A DNA stretch of 64,000 bases from Crocinitomicaceae bacterium (GCA_016708105.1 JADJGJ010000002.1:744001-808000); one strand, 5' to 3'. Counted from the first letter of the stretch, positions 43,401 through 51,741 are shown. Translations and numbers: made by a program. Notes: generated from the letters alone by a model not told the origin.

Positions 43401-43622
43401 GTGATGCATGGTGCGCGCAACATAAACAGCCACATCATCATTGATGCCTGAATAGTGAATTTTAAAGCGTTGGTAATTGTGATATTTCCATGAAAAGCCA
43501 TTATACTGAACGCGGTTTTTACCGTACTCCTGATATGAACCTTGATAAAATTGTGATAAACCTGTCACTGAAAAATTCAGTACAAGAAAAATCACAAAGG
43601 CATATAGCAGGTTTTGCTTCAT
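40404..43622 (-). CDS. Large outer-membrane protein: peptidase MA-like, beta-propeller and barrel domains
   Basis: A 1072-residue exported protein. Residues 1-23 form the signal peptide. About 45-240 resemble peptidase MA-type proteins (WKYHNYQRFKIHYSG, SGIPTWLEKGLISYF), but the zinc HExxH motif is replaced by VYEVLIKHML, so catalysis is doubtful. About 290-620 hold PD40/TolB-like propeller blades (SPDGSNIAYVENTLGRY, SPDGKKIVFSGVV, RIIFSSNR). The C-terminal 380 residues look like an outer-membrane barrel with GGIGFGMRSKIWGYFVRFDLAWG near the end. It is probably a surface or outer-membrane assembly protein. It overlaps the TSUP gene by 4 nt. Confidence 0.75.
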   Translation of the reverse strand: MKQNLLYAFVIFLVLNFSVTGLSQFYQGSYQEYGKNRVQYNGFSWKYHNYQRFKIHYSGINDDVAVYVARTMHHYLTDAETKLDYIFPEKLDVIVYESQSKFRQSNLGINNEDYSNVGGSTRIVGSKIFMYFEGDHESFNQNIKSAVYEVLIKHMLFGGDWKDQLKSTMNSGIPTWLEKGLISYFVKEWDEETESRVKDLILTKKIDKFNKLTDEEKAFAGHAVWNYIAETHGATIIPNIIYITRVTKNIERGFYSLLNMDFAKLTRNYISFYRARYVEEYKNQTEPNGDAVEYKIKKESVYYEVKISPDGSNIAYVENTLGRYRVKILNTESGKTTKVYAAEPKMERIQDYSYPVIGWHPGGAALTFFAERKGKLWMYIYSLDDKSLVEKEMKELDKVLDFAYSPDGKKIVFSGVVKGQSDLYLLDVGSQTRKQLTDDIWDDLHPQFIEQSSRIIFSSNRLSDTIFKKPDIDFTQSKRDIFIYDIKQADHTYKFLEQVTNTPDWDESQPYGIGKNQYVFLSNQNGISNRFFAKKDSTISHIDTTIHYRTQIIVSPQTNYVTSIVEQHINQQNDMVYVVYQNSQHKFITTKADTSTLDVIWNTSYIDKRNKRKSHNNQVLELQNAPLDTVYIGDMKYQRVIVEIGEDGEKIANPELKDDSTKIAGQIKKFEPPKFSIYQVNFAKDYVLSQFDNNFLFPNYQPYSGPGSVYFNPGLNALFKIGASDLFDDYKLLGGIRIPTNFNSGGEFLFMAQHLRYRLDHRLVIYRQKSINSSGFYKAFTHDVRYRISYPFSETFALRTTFNVRKDRQVFIPYSDNSLLLESRNSYNSGVNVELVFDNTIPMELNIQRGTRLKFFAEYLQELGGNYDPTFNLGFDFRHYQRITRNFIWVNRLAGATSLGDRKLVYYMGAVDNWVLRSNPDFDQDITVDPNQNFGFQTIATPMRGFIQNTRNGNSFLLYNTELRLPLFTFFSSYPIKSDLLRHFQLIAFGDIGTAWTGPHPFSPENYFNTQVINDKPITISVENLREPIIGGIGFGMRSKIWGYFVRFDLAWGIEDLEIQKPLPYFSLTKDI

Positions 43623-43691
43623 CTGTTGAAATGTAAAGATACAAATATCAAGGCATGTTTGTTACCTTTGTGCAAGCATCAGTTTTCATAT

Positions 43692-44342
43692 ATGATTCAG
43701 GTTCATAAATTAGTATTTAACGCATTTCAGGAAAACACCATCATTTTGAGTGATGAAACAGGTGAGGCGCTCATCATTGATCCCGGCTGTTATGACAGGG
43801 CTGAACAACAGTATCTGAAATCGTATATAGAAAATAACCAGTTAAAACCGGTTTTGTTGTTAAACACGCATTGTCATATTGACCATGTGCTGGGTAATTA
43901 TTTTGTTATGCAGGAATTTAAGTTGGATCTGGCTATTCATCAAGCTGATTTGGACACCTTATTATCTGTTGTAAATTATGCGCATGTTTATGGTTTCACC
44001 GGATATCAACCATCACCTGAACCAACACGTTTTATCAAAGAGGGTGAGAAAATACAATTCGGAAATTCTGAAGTTGTGGTGTTGTTTGGTCCAGGTCATT
44101 GTCCGGGGCATGTTGCGTTTTACAGCGCTGAAAATCATTTTGTCATTAATGGCGATATTCTTTTCAGAGGCAGTTTTGGAAGAACTGATTTACCCGGTGG
44201 TGATTTTCAGACTTTAAAAAAATCCATTCTTAACACCATGTTTGCATTGCCAGACGAGACTGTTGTTTATTGTGGTCATGGACCAGAAACAAACATTGGA
44301 GAAGAAAAGCGAAGCAACCCAATTAGGTACATGGAAGCGTAA
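43692..44342 (+). CDS. MBL-fold metallohydrolase (glyoxalase II-like)
   Basis: A 216-residue metallo-beta-lactamase-fold hydrolase. The frame is open from 43614, but ATG at 43692 (MIQVHKLVFNAFQENTIIL) fits the family start. Metal ligands are in NTHCHIDHVLGN, PGHCPGHVAFY, VINGDILFRGSFGRTDLPGGD and the final His of VYCGHGPETNIG. This layout is typical of the short YcbL/glyoxalase II-like group. It may hydrolyse thioester intermediates. A -7 box TACCTTTG lies at 43663-43670, but the TTG partner is unclear. It diverges from the large outer-membrane protein gene. Confidence 0.9.
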   Translation: MIQVHKLVFNAFQENTIILSDETGEALIIDPGCYDRAEQQYLKSYIENNQLKPVLLLNTHCHIDHVLGNYFVMQEFKLDLAIHQADLDTLLSVVNYAHVYGFTGYQPSPEPTRFIKEGEKIQFGNSEVVVLFGPGHCPGHVAFYSAENHFVINGDILFRGSFGRTDLPGGDFQTLKKSILNTMFALPDETVVYCGHGPETNIGEEKRSNPIRYMEA

Positions 44343-44370
44343 TTAAAGAAGTTTTTTTGAATCAGAAAAT

Positions 44371-44607
44371 CTATTCAACTATAAAAGCCCGTTGAGGTTT
44401 TAACGCATCACGCACGGTATAGACATGTTCTTCAGAAACCGTGAGAAAAGACATGGTATGAAAATCTGCTGCTGACGCAGTACCCGTTTCAAAAAACGGA
44501 AGTTTATGTTTCTCCATAAATTCAGCAACATGTTCAGCATGGCGCTCAGCGGTTTTTTGAGATTTATCTCCGTAAAAATCCCAAATTACTTTGATCTTTC
44601 TGTTCAC
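44371..44607 (-). CDS. Small protein of unknown function
   Basis: A 78-residue soluble protein with a GTG start overlapping the stop codon of the endonuclease gene (GTGA). The sequence (KVIWDFYGDKSQKTAERHAEHVAEFMEKH, then FHTMSFLTVSEEHVYTVRDALKPQ) alternates a short strand, a His-rich helix and two strands, suggesting a ferredoxin-like small domain. I have the impression that it is conserved in Bacteroidota, but cannot name it. The overlap with endonuclease I implies co-expression. Confidence 0.68.
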   Translation of the reverse strand: MNRKIKVIWDFYGDKSQKTAERHAEHVAEFMEKHKLPFFETGTASAADFHTMSFLTVSEEHVYTVRDALKPQRAFIVE

Positions 44608-45659
44608 AGCACAACTAGTTTTTTTGTGTAAACCATGTCAGCGGTATTCAATTGGATAATGAAATATCCTGAAGGAACATCGGTGATATGCCATGTTGCA
44701 GTCTCCGTGTTTTCAATGGTATAAGTTTCTACTTTTTGACCGGTAGTGCTCACTAATTCAATGCTGATTAACTCCACTTGCTCGCTAATGGTTACATAAA
44801 TTTCATGTTCATTGGCAGGAATTGGAAATACAGTAAAAGCATCATCTGTATTTTCTTCAGTATTCAAACCGCCCCAAGTATCTTCGGCAGCAGTACCACC
44901 CCAAATGCGTGTTGCGATGTATGGATTATCAATGAACGGATTTCTGTTACCCTGGTATGATTGAATAACATCATTGCGCGTTTCTTCCAGTTGAGATACC
45001 GGATCCTCAGCATTCCAGTCTAATAATACGTTAACCATATTGGCATCAACTGAATTGACCGCACCCACTGCGCAAAAATAGGGTCTGCATTGCAAGCTAT
45101 AACGCAAATACATATACATGATGATTCGTGCGCAATCACCTTTCCATTCGTCACCCGGATACCAATTTGCGCCCACAGTACCGGCATCGCCACTGCCATC
45201 AGCGAAAAGTAAACTTCCTCGCATATTATTCATGTCAACATCACTGGCTCGTAAATTATGCGCATCACTGCCAGGACCAGATGTACCAAGATCAGGATTG
45301 CCTAATGATTTGGCAAATGTGTGTTCTCGGTTCCATTGTCCGCTGCTACCGCCATAATTGGTTTTTGTTCTTGTGCGATCATTAAAGACACTGCCGTCAG
45401 TATCATCATATCCATAAGCTAATAATACTTTTGCGCTGTTGCTTGGATCAAGGTCAGATAGTTGAAGAATTGTCCAAACATCATCATACGTAACCGGACT
45501 AGTATGCGTGCTGATAATCAAATTTGCCAAGTCATTTTTCAGAGGTAAACCGCTTTGTGAAAAATTGATGCCGCTATAATACGCCGGAACCTGACCATTT
45601 ACAGGTGATGTACTTAGATAAACAGCTAATAATACTACTAAATGATGCAGGAATTTCAT
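44604..45659 (-). CDS. Secreted endonuclease I with T9SS sorting domain
   Basis: A 351-residue extracellular nuclease. After a signal peptide (ending near SPVNGQ) comes the endonuclease I (EndA-type) domain with SGQWNREHTFAKSLGN, where the His is catalytic, then GSDAHNLRASDVDMNNMRGSLLF and GDCARIIMYMYLRY. The last 80 residues form a T9SS C-terminal domain (FTVFPIPANEHEIYV, IELVSTTGQKVET, DVPSGYFIIQLNTADMVYTKKLVVL). The enzyme likely degrades extracellular DNA for nutrients. It is co-transcribed with the small 78-residue gene. Confidence 0.92.
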   Translation of the reverse strand: MKFLHHLVVLLAVYLSTSPVNGQVPAYYSGINFSQSGLPLKNDLANLIISTHTSPVTYDDVWTILQLSDLDPSNSAKVLLAYGYDDTDGSVFNDRTRTKTNYGGSSGQWNREHTFAKSLGNPDLGTSGPGSDAHNLRASDVDMNNMRGSLLFADGSGDAGTVGANWYPGDEWKGDCARIIMYMYLRYSLQCRPYFCAVGAVNSVDANMVNVLLDWNAEDPVSQLEETRNDVIQSYQGNRNPFIDNPYIATRIWGGTAAEDTWGGLNTEENTDDAFTVFPIPANEHEIYVTISEQVELISIELVSTTGQKVETYTIENTETATWHITDVPSGYFIIQLNTADMVYTKKLVVL

Positions 45660-45772
45660 ATAAATACGAAGTTAAGGATTTTTCAACATGCTGCATTATT
45701 TGTCAACCGCTATATATTATCTGGAATAACTAAATATATTTGAGCCGTAATCTAAATTTGAAAAGTAATCCT

Positions 45773-46711
45773 ATGAAAAGAAACCTCCTGATCATTTCAC
45801 CTATTGCATTGAGTGGAATGATGGTTGCTTCCATTGCAACATCATGTGGTGGTGATAACACAAACACCACTGATTCAACTAAAAATGACACAGCTGTAGT
45901 TGCTGACACAGCTAGTAAAATGACTCTTGCTCCAGGGATGACTCCTTGGGATTTTCCAACCGTGGGCATGACATCAGAACCTGGAAATCACGTTTTGTGT
46001 CCGTCATGGGGCATGTACACCAGCATTTTTGAAGAAGAAGTGCCGGCTGATCAAACACTCATTTTCTACGATGCAGTAATGTCTGCAGCAGGTGAAGTTG
46101 AGTCTGATGTAGAGTTCACCTTTGATGGCGTGCAAAAAATGCCAAACTCTATGGTGATCAATATTCCTAAAGGTCAAACTGCGGCCGTTGGTGATATTGT
46201 GCTCACTTGGTGGCAAACCGGTTCAGGTATGCAACGTGCTATTGTAACTGATGCATCTGATCCTAAATCACCAAAAGTACGTTACCTTGATTTGTCTTAT
46301 GATAATCCTGCAACGGATGATGAAAGTGGAAAATCAATTGGTGCAACTGAGTACAAATTAGATCCTGACACATTTGTAAAAATCACAGATGATTGGCAAG
46401 AAGGAAATACGATTGCAGTAAAAACTGAGTGGGGCTATGAAGCTGCTACCATCATCAAAGTTTCTGGTGATAAAGTTTTGACTTGTGGTTTTGCAGGCAA
46501 AATGAAAGTATATTCTAAAGCTGATTGCAAAGTGGTTCCTCGTGTACCAGATGTAAAACCAGGTGATAAAGTTTGGGCTATAACATCTGTTTCTTTCAAT
46601 GAAGCAACTGTTGTAAAAGTTGACAAAAAATTGGGCGTTGTTTTTGTAAAAGCTAACGAAACTGAATACCCTGTTTCTTACGGTGAAATCACCAAAGAAG
46701 AAATGAAATAA
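45773..46711 (+). CDS. Lipoprotein with Tudor/SH3-like repeats, function unknown
   Basis: A 312-residue protein. ATG at 45773 gives the lipoprotein signal ending in SIATSC. A TTG at 45740 is an unlikely alternative. After a low-complexity linker (GGDNTNTTDSTKNDT) the mature part contains several small beta-barrel-like units (GDIVLTWWQTGSGMQRAIVTD, GNTIAVKTEWGYEAATIIKVSGDKVL, GDKVWAITSVSFNEATVVKVD) of the Tudor/KOW/SH3 type. Such modules often mediate binding, but no partner is visible. A strong terminator follows and a TATATTTG -7 box lies at 45735-45742. Confidence 0.72.
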   Translation: MKRNLLIISPIALSGMMVASIATSCGGDNTNTTDSTKNDTAVVADTASKMTLAPGMTPWDFPTVGMTSEPGNHVLCPSWGMYTSIFEEEVPADQTLIFYDAVMSAAGEVESDVEFTFDGVQKMPNSMVINIPKGQTAAVGDIVLTWWQTGSGMQRAIVTDASDPKSPKVRYLDLSYDNPATDDESGKSIGATEYKLDPDTFVKITDDWQEGNTIAVKTEWGYEAATIIKVSGDKVLTCGFAGKMKVYSKADCKVVPRVPDVKPGDKVWAITSVSFNEATVVKVDKKLGVVFVKANETEYPVSYGEITKEEMK

Positions 46712-46731
46712 TTTTTTTACGATTGATTAGA

Positions 46732-46760
46732 AAACCGCTCCACTTGGGGCGGTTTTTTTT
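46732..46760 (+). terminator. Rho-independent terminator after the Tudor-like lipoprotein gene
   Basis: AAACCGCTCC (46732-46741) pairs with GGGGCGGTTT (46746-46755), with one G-U pair and an ACTT loop. A T run follows. Confidence 0.9.
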
Positions 46761-46772
46761 ATTCAATCTGGT

Positions 46773-47080
46773 TGTAGTAGGGGACAGGTCGCAACTTGCC
46801 TACTACAGCATTTTTATAGCAAAAGTGCAAGTGCCTTGAGGGAGGAAGGAATTAGCAGAACCAATTCACCGGAAAAATTTACGCACATTTTTCCTCCCTT
46901 GAGGGAGGATTAAGGAGGGTGACAGCATGCCATTCAAAAAAAGATGCTTAGGGTTATTGCAACGCAAAACGGTCACCCGCCTCGGTCCTCCCTCAAGGGA
47001 GGATGCTATTAGCAGAGACAATTTACCGGAAAAATTTACGCACAGATTTTCCTCCCTCCAGGGAGGAAGGAATTAGCCAA
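46773..47080. repeat. Intergenic complex of hairpins and two direct repeats around CCTCCCT/AGGGAGG cores
   Basis: This 376-nt gap (46712-47086) between two genes carries no plausible ORF. It begins with a 9-bp stem, TGTAGTAGG (46773-46781) and CCTACTACA (46799-46807). Then the palindromic core CCTCCCT-NN-AGGGAGG appears at 46893-46908, 46987-47002 and 47051-47066, with a half core at 46834-46845. Two near-identical units of about 62 bp (46839-46900 and 46996-47058) share ATTAGCAG, ACCGGAAAAATTTACGCACA and a T-rich end. Between them GAGGGAGGA...GTGAC is repeated in inverse orientation around a loop. It resembles a REP/MITE-like element. Confidence 0.7.
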
Positions 47081-47086
47081 TGCGGG

Positions 47087-48310
47087 TTAATTTTTTTTCG
47101 GTAAAATTTCTTGAACCAGATAGAAACTGCCAAACACTAAGATCAAATCGTTTTCACCGGCGGTTTCATAAGCAGCAGCAACTGCATCTGCCGAACTTGA
47201 ATAGAAATCTGCATTCAGTTTAAATTCTTTGGCGAGGGAAATAAAATCATCAACAAGGAGTGATCTTTTTGAATCAAATTCAGTGAAATAATAAAGGGCA
47301 TCTTTAGGAAAAAGTTTGAAGATGTTACGCACGTCTTTATCATTTGCCGCACCATAAATCAAATGCAGTTTATCAAATTTTACTTGCATGATTTCAGCAA
47401 ATAAAGTTTTTACTCCATCTTCATTATGTGCTGCGTCAACTATTACCGCAGGATTATCCTGTAACTTTTGAAAACGCCCGGTGAAGTTGGTGTTTTTGGT
47501 GACATGTTGAAATCCATCCCTGATTTTTTTGGGCATAAAATTCCAACCCTTTGCTCTTAATACTTCAATGGATTTCATCACCGTTGCAATATTTTTTTGC
47601 TGAAAATTTCCTTTCAAATCAGAAACGAAACCTGATACCAAACCGGCAAAATAAATTGGCGCATCATTCAAACTTGCCGCGCGTTCAAAAACAGGTTTGG
47701 TTTCATGGGTGCATTCTCCAATTACAACCGGAATATTTTTTTTTATGATGCCTGCTTTTTCGTAGGCAATTTGTTCTGTGGAATCTCCTAAAAATTGGGT
47801 ATGATCCAAACCAATGTTCGTGATAATTGATATTTCCGGTGTAATGATATTGGTAGAATCTAAGCGACCACCTAATCCGGTTTCCATAATGCATATATCA
47901 CATTTTGCCTGCTTAAATGCAGAAAGTGCCATCACGGTGGTGATTTCAAAAAATGATGGTTTTATTTCTGCCCAGGCTTGTTTGTTTTGCTCAACAAAGA
48001 CTGTGACAAATTCTTCAGAAATCATTTTTCCGTTTATGCGTATTCGCTCTCTGAAATCATGCAGATGAGGTGATGTAAATAGGCCGGTTTTATAACCGTG
48101 TTCCATCATGATGCTTGCCAGCATATTGCAGACAGAACCTTTTCCATTGGTACCTGCTACATGAAAAAACCGGCTCTGAAGAATTTCAGAACCGGTCAGT
48201 TCAACTAATTTTTTTATGTTTTCAAGTCCTGGCTTGTATGCTGATTGTCCTTGCAGTTGATAATTTGGCAACTGTGAAAAAAGCCAGGTCAGCGTTTCAG
48301 AATAAGTCAT
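47087..48310 (-). CDS. folC: Bifunctional folylpolyglutamate synthase / dihydrofolate synthase
   Basis: Adds glutamate to dihydropteroate and to reduced folates. The 407-residue product shows GLENIKKLVELTG, the ATP-binding VAGTNGKGSVCNMLASIM, FTSPHLHDFRERIRING, METGLGGRLDSTNII, ITNIGLDHTQFLGDSTEQIAYEKAGIIK and VDAAHNEDGVKTL. The ATG at 48310 is chosen over a TTG at 48313; its first base overlaps the last base of the tonB-like stop (TGATG). It is the last gene of the exbB-exbD-tonB-folC operon. Confidence 0.95.
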   Translation of the reverse strand: MTYSETLTWLFSQLPNYQLQGQSAYKPGLENIKKLVELTGSEILQSRFFHVAGTNGKGSVCNMLASIMMEHGYKTGLFTSPHLHDFRERIRINGKMISEEFVTVFVEQNKQAWAEIKPSFFEITTVMALSAFKQAKCDICIMETGLGGRLDSTNIITPEISIITNIGLDHTQFLGDSTEQIAYEKAGIIKKNIPVVIGECTHETKPVFERAASLNDAPIYFAGLVSGFVSDLKGNFQQKNIATVMKSIEVLRAKGWNFMPKKIRDGFQHVTKNTNFTGRFQKLQDNPAVIVDAAHNEDGVKTLFAEIMQVKFDKLHLIYGAANDKDVRNIFKLFPKDALYYFTEFDSKRSLLVDDFISLAKEFKLNADFYSSSADAVAAAYETAGENDLILVFGSFYLVQEILPKKN

Positions 48311-49056
48311 CAAACTTTTTTAAATTCAAAAATCTGGTAGCCTACATATTCTTTAACGGCGCCGGGTTTTTTCTCATATTTAATGGTTTTTGCCGCGCGT
48401 GTTGCTAATGAAATAAGGTATTCGCTTCCGCTGGTTGATTTTGATTCTTTGTAACGCACTTGCACAACATTTCCATTTTCATCAACCCAAAGGTCTAATG
48501 CAATTTTCCCTTCTTCTTGCACATTTCCATTAAAGGTTGGTTTGGTTGTGATTTTGCGGTTGAGGTTGGATACGCCATCTCCTCCGGGTCCATTTCCGTT
48601 ACCTGCGTTGGTGCCATCACCATCACCAAATCCGGTACCGGTGCCGTTGCCATTATCATCACCGCCATCACCGTTAAAACCTAATGAATGGTCAGGTTGC
48701 GGTTGATTATTCACTCCGTTTTCAGTTTGATTTTCACTGCCCGCATTTACTTGTACACTCTGTTCTTGCTGTGTGGTTTCTTCTTCTGCTGAATTTTCTA
48801 CTTGCTGATCAACCGGACTTGGTCCACCATCTGATCCACCGCCACCCGGTGCTTCTTCAGTAAATAATTCTTCAGGTATCATGATATTCTCCAACTCAAT
48901 GGGAATAACTTTTTCTGTGAGCGGAGGGTCTGGCTCTTCCATACTCACTAATAGAAAAAACAATGTTGACAGCATAATGAAAATCATGGTGGCATAAAAT
49001 GCCCTGCGATGATCTTCTTCTTTTAATGCTTTTAGACTTTTCGTGATCACGTTCAT
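48310..49056 (-). CDS. tonB: TonB-like energy transducer
   Basis: A 248-residue envelope protein. It has a cytoplasmic N-terminus (MNVITKSLKALKEEDHRRA), one membrane helix (residues about 19-40) and a Pro/Glu- and Gly-rich periplasmic spacer with long runs of Gly, Asp and Asn (about 70-170). A C-terminal TonB-type domain of about 75 residues follows (GNVQEEGKIALDLWVDENGNVVQVR, LISLATRAAKTIKYEKKPG). With ExbB/ExbD upstream it would power outer-membrane receptors or a Tol-like function. The genes are 28 nt apart. Confidence 0.87.
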   Translation of the reverse strand: MNVITKSLKALKEEDHRRAFYATMIFIMLSTLFFLLVSMEEPDPPLTEKVIPIELENIMIPEELFTEEAPGGGGSDGGPSPVDQQVENSAEEETTQQEQSVQVNAGSENQTENGVNNQPQPDHSLGFNGDGGDDNGNGTGTGFGDGDGTNAGNGNGPGGDGVSNLNRKITTKPTFNGNVQEEGKIALDLWVDENGNVVQVRYKESKSTSGSEYLISLATRAAKTIKYEKKPGAVKEYVGYQIFEFKKV

Positions 49057-49084
49057 ATTTCCCCTCCCTCTTTTTTAAATTAGA

Positions 49085-49486
49085 CTAGTTTGCGTATGAT
49101 AATACGGGTTTCCATCCTTTTTGTTTCGCTAGTGCAATTACTAAAAAGATAGACTCGTAATTAGCCGTTTTGTCTCCTGATATTTTTAAACCATCTTGTC
49201 CGCTGTCTGCCATTTTCTGCTCAAGAATTGGAATCATCTCTTCCATCGTATAATTTTCTGGAGCCTCTTCTGTGAAAAAATATTTATTGTCACCGGTAAT
49301 TCCAACTTCAACAACACCCGTTTTTGATGAAGGATCAGTATAATCATTTGATGGCAAATCAACCGGCAAAGTTTTATTACTCATGGTACTCATGATAATG
49401 AAGAAAATCATCATCAGAAATATCAAGTCGGTCATTGAAGCCATTCCGGCTTCAACTTTTACTTTATTTCGTCTTCCCAGATTCAT
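49085..49486 (-). CDS. exbD: ExbD/TolR-family biopolymer transport protein
   Basis: A 133-residue protein with one N-terminal membrane helix (about residues 17-36) in which the conserved Asp lies in ASMTDLIFLMMIFFIIMS. The periplasmic domain follows (LPVDLPSNDYTDPSSKTGVVEVGI through GDKTANYESIFLVIALAKQKG). It forms the proton channel with the ExbB-like protein encoded 20 nt upstream and transmits force to the TonB-like protein downstream. Confidence 0.9.
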   Translation of the reverse strand: MNLGRRNKVKVEAGMASMTDLIFLMMIFFIIMSTMSNKTLPVDLPSNDYTDPSSKTGVVEVGITGDNKYFFTEEAPENYTMEEMIPILEQKMADSGQDGLKISGDKTANYESIFLVIALAKQKGWKPVLSYAN

Positions 49487-49505
49487 ATCTTACGGTTTAA
49501 TACAA

Positions 49506-50213
49506 CTATTTGCCCGGTTCGTTCAATAAATCAAGGAACTCAATAGAGGCGCCCTCCATGTGGTGAATCACCTTGTCAACTTTTGATACCATGAAATTGT
49601 AAGCCATGAAAGCCAAAATACCAATAACCAAACCGGCAATTGTGGTTACCATCGCCTCCATAATACCGCCGGAAATTGATTGTAATTCTACTGTTGATTC
49701 AAATTTCATGGCGTGAAAAGTTTTCACCATACCAAGTGTTGTACCAAGGAATCCAATCATTGGGGCTGCACCGGCAACGGTTCCTAAAAAACCAATGCGT
49801 TTTTCAAGATCGTAAATTTCTAATTTACCCACGTTTTCAATTGAACTTACGATATCTTTCATGGGTTTTCCAATGCGTGAAATACCTTTTTCAACCATGC
49901 GTGCCGCCGGATTATTTGTTTGCTGACAAAGTGCGCGGGCAGCATCAATTTTGCCTTCAACCAAATATTCTTTCACCTTGATCATGAACTTTTTTTCATC
50001 TTTCAATGCTTTTTGAATCATGAGAAAACGCTCAACAAAAATGTAGACCATCATGATAGAAAGAATGGCGAGTGGAATCATTGTCCATCCACCGGCTAAA
50101 ACGAGATCCCATAATGGAATATCACGTGTCAGCTCGTTAACTCCTTCAGCAACCTGTTGGTTGTCTGTTCCGGTTAAATCACCGGTCTGAAGCAATACTG
50201 TGAAAAAACTCAT
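49506..50213 (-). CDS. exbB: MotA/TolQ/ExbB proton channel protein
   Basis: A 235-residue membrane protein with three helices (about residues 40-62, 140-165, 180-205). The MotA/TolQ/ExbB block is clear: FLGTVAGAAPMIGFLGTTLGMVKTFHAM and ISGGIMEAMVTTIAGLVIGILAFMAYNFM. It is the first gene of a four-gene unit (exbB-exbD-tonB-folC) on the minus strand. It lies 50 nt downstream of the NhaD antiporter gene. Confidence 0.92.
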   Translation of the reverse strand: MSFFTVLLQTGDLTGTDNQQVAEGVNELTRDIPLWDLVLAGGWTMIPLAILSIMMVYIFVERFLMIQKALKDEKKFMIKVKEYLVEGKIDAARALCQQTNNPAARMVEKGISRIGKPMKDIVSSIENVGKLEIYDLEKRIGFLGTVAGAAPMIGFLGTTLGMVKTFHAMKFESTVELQSISGGIMEAMVTTIAGLVIGILAFMAYNFMVSKVDKVIHHMEGASIEFLDLLNEPGK

Positions 50214-50262
50214 AATCTATAGGTTTTAGATAAATTAACGCAATCTATGATCAGTTGTTACA

Positions 50263-51741
50263 CTAAGTCATGAAATAAAATACAGCAGCGCCGGCAAGAT
50301 ATCCTACTAAAGCGTAGCCACTTATTTTTTTCAAATACCAACCAAAACTAATTTTTTCAAGGCCCATCACGGCAACACCTGCAGCTGAACCAATAATTAA
50401 AATGGATCCACCTGTACCGGCACAGAATGCTAGGAATTGCCAAAAAGTTCCATTTACTGCAAACTCAGTTCCTTCAACCAATGGATACATTCCTTGGGCA
50501 GCAGCAACTAAAGGCACGTTATCAATAATTGCTGAGAGAAGACCAATTGAAACGTTGATGGTATACATATTTCCATCTAACGCTTTGTCAAGGAAATGTG
50601 CAGCAGCGGTTAAGTGACCTACTTCTTGTAAGGCAGCAACGGCCATCAAAATTCCCAAGAAGAATAATACACTAGAGGTATCAATTTTTTGTAATACGGC
50701 GATGACAGATAAACCTCTTTTATGTTCATCTGATTTGCGTTTATGCATGAGTTCACTCACAACCCAAATAACACCTAAGCTGAACATCATGCCGGTGTAA
50801 GGAGGCAAATGCGTCATGGTTTTCCACACCGGAACAAAAAGTAAGCCTGCCAGACCAAGAACAAAGATGATATTGCGTTCTCTGGTACTCACTGATGAAC
50901 CGTGATGATGTCCATGTTCATCGTGTTTTCCGGGACGTTCAACTTTTCCGCGCAAAAAGAATGAAGCCATCAATAGTGGCACAGCCAAAGAGGCAATAGA
51001 AGGTAAAAATACATGAGTAATCAACGCCATTGAATCAGGCAATTGTCCATTATTCCATAACATGGTGGTGGTAACGTCACCAATTGGAGACCAAGCACCG
51101 CCGGCATTTGCAGCTATGATAATGAAACCTCCAAAAATCCACTTGGTTTCTTTATCACTGATCAATTTTCGGATAACTGAAATCATGACAATGGAGGTTG
51201 TAAGGTTATCTAATGCGGCAGAAAGAAAGAAAGTAACAATGGCGACAATCCATAGAAGAGTAACGCGATTTGTAGATGAGATTTTAGAAGTAATCACTTC
51301 AAATGCGCCATGAGCATCCATTAACTCAACGATGGTCATTGCGCCAAGCAAGAACAACAGAATACCTGCCAAATCAAAAAGATGGTGAGATAGTCCATGC
51401 TCAACAAAGTGATGCATTTCTGCATTCGTTTCTTCAGCCGGTATCGTAGGCGACATGGTTGGGTCAGCTGATGCTTTTTTATCGTACGTTATGGTTTCTT
51501 CATGAATGTAATTTGCCAATGCCGGAGTTCGTTCTGCAATGCTTGGGTCATGTGCCAGCTCATGCAATGACTTGGTTGTATCAACCTTCAAGTGTTCAGC
51601 AGGCCATAAAGCATAAAGTCCCCAGCACAACATACCAATCAACAAGGCACTTGCAGCTTTGTTGATATGAATGGAGTGTTCAGTTGCAATCATAATATAC
51701 CCTAGGATAAATATGATCACCATGATGTATTCAATTCCCAT
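50263..51741 (-). CDS. nhaD: NhaD-family Na+/H+ antiporter
   Basis: A 492-residue inner-membrane antiporter of the NhaD/CitMHS-related group (ArsB/NhaD superfamily), exporting Na+ or Li+ for H+. About twelve helices can be counted. Landmarks are EHSIHINKAASALLIGMLCWG, FLLGAMTIVELMDAHGAFEVI, SAALDNLTTSIVMISVIRKLI, NAGGAWSPIGDVTTTMLW and AIIDNVPLVAAAQGMYPL. A His-rich cytoplasmic loop (GKHDEHGHHHGSS) sits mid-protein, near residue 275. It lies 29 nt downstream of the amino-acid dehydrogenase gene and probably shares its transcript. Confidence 0.92.
   Translation of the reverse strand: MGIEYIMVIIFILGYIMIATEHSIHINKAASALLIGMLCWGLYALWPAEHLKVDTTKSLHELAHDPSIAERTPALANYIHEETITYDKKASADPTMSPTIPAEETNAEMHHFVEHGLSHHLFDLAGILLFLLGAMTIVELMDAHGAFEVITSKISSTNRVTLLWIVAIVTFFLSAALDNLTTSIVMISVIRKLISDKETKWIFGGFIIIAANAGGAWSPIGDVTTTMLWNNGQLPDSMALITHVFLPSIASLAVPLLMASFFLRGKVERPGKHDEHGHHHGSSVSTRERNIIFVLGLAGLLFVPVWKTMTHLPPYTGMMFSLGVIWVVSELMHKRKSDEHKRGLSVIAVLQKIDTSSVLFFLGILMAVAALQEVGHLTAAAHFLDKALDGNMYTINVSIGLLSAIIDNVPLVAAAQGMYPLVEGTEFAVNGTFWQFLAFCAGTGGSILIIGSAAGVAVMGLEKISFGWYLKKISGYALVGYLAGAAVFYFMT

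Noticed and set aside
46836..47080. CRISPR-like array of short repeats
   Set aside because: The units are only two, are separated by a different inverted structure, have palindromic cores, and there are no cas genes nearby.
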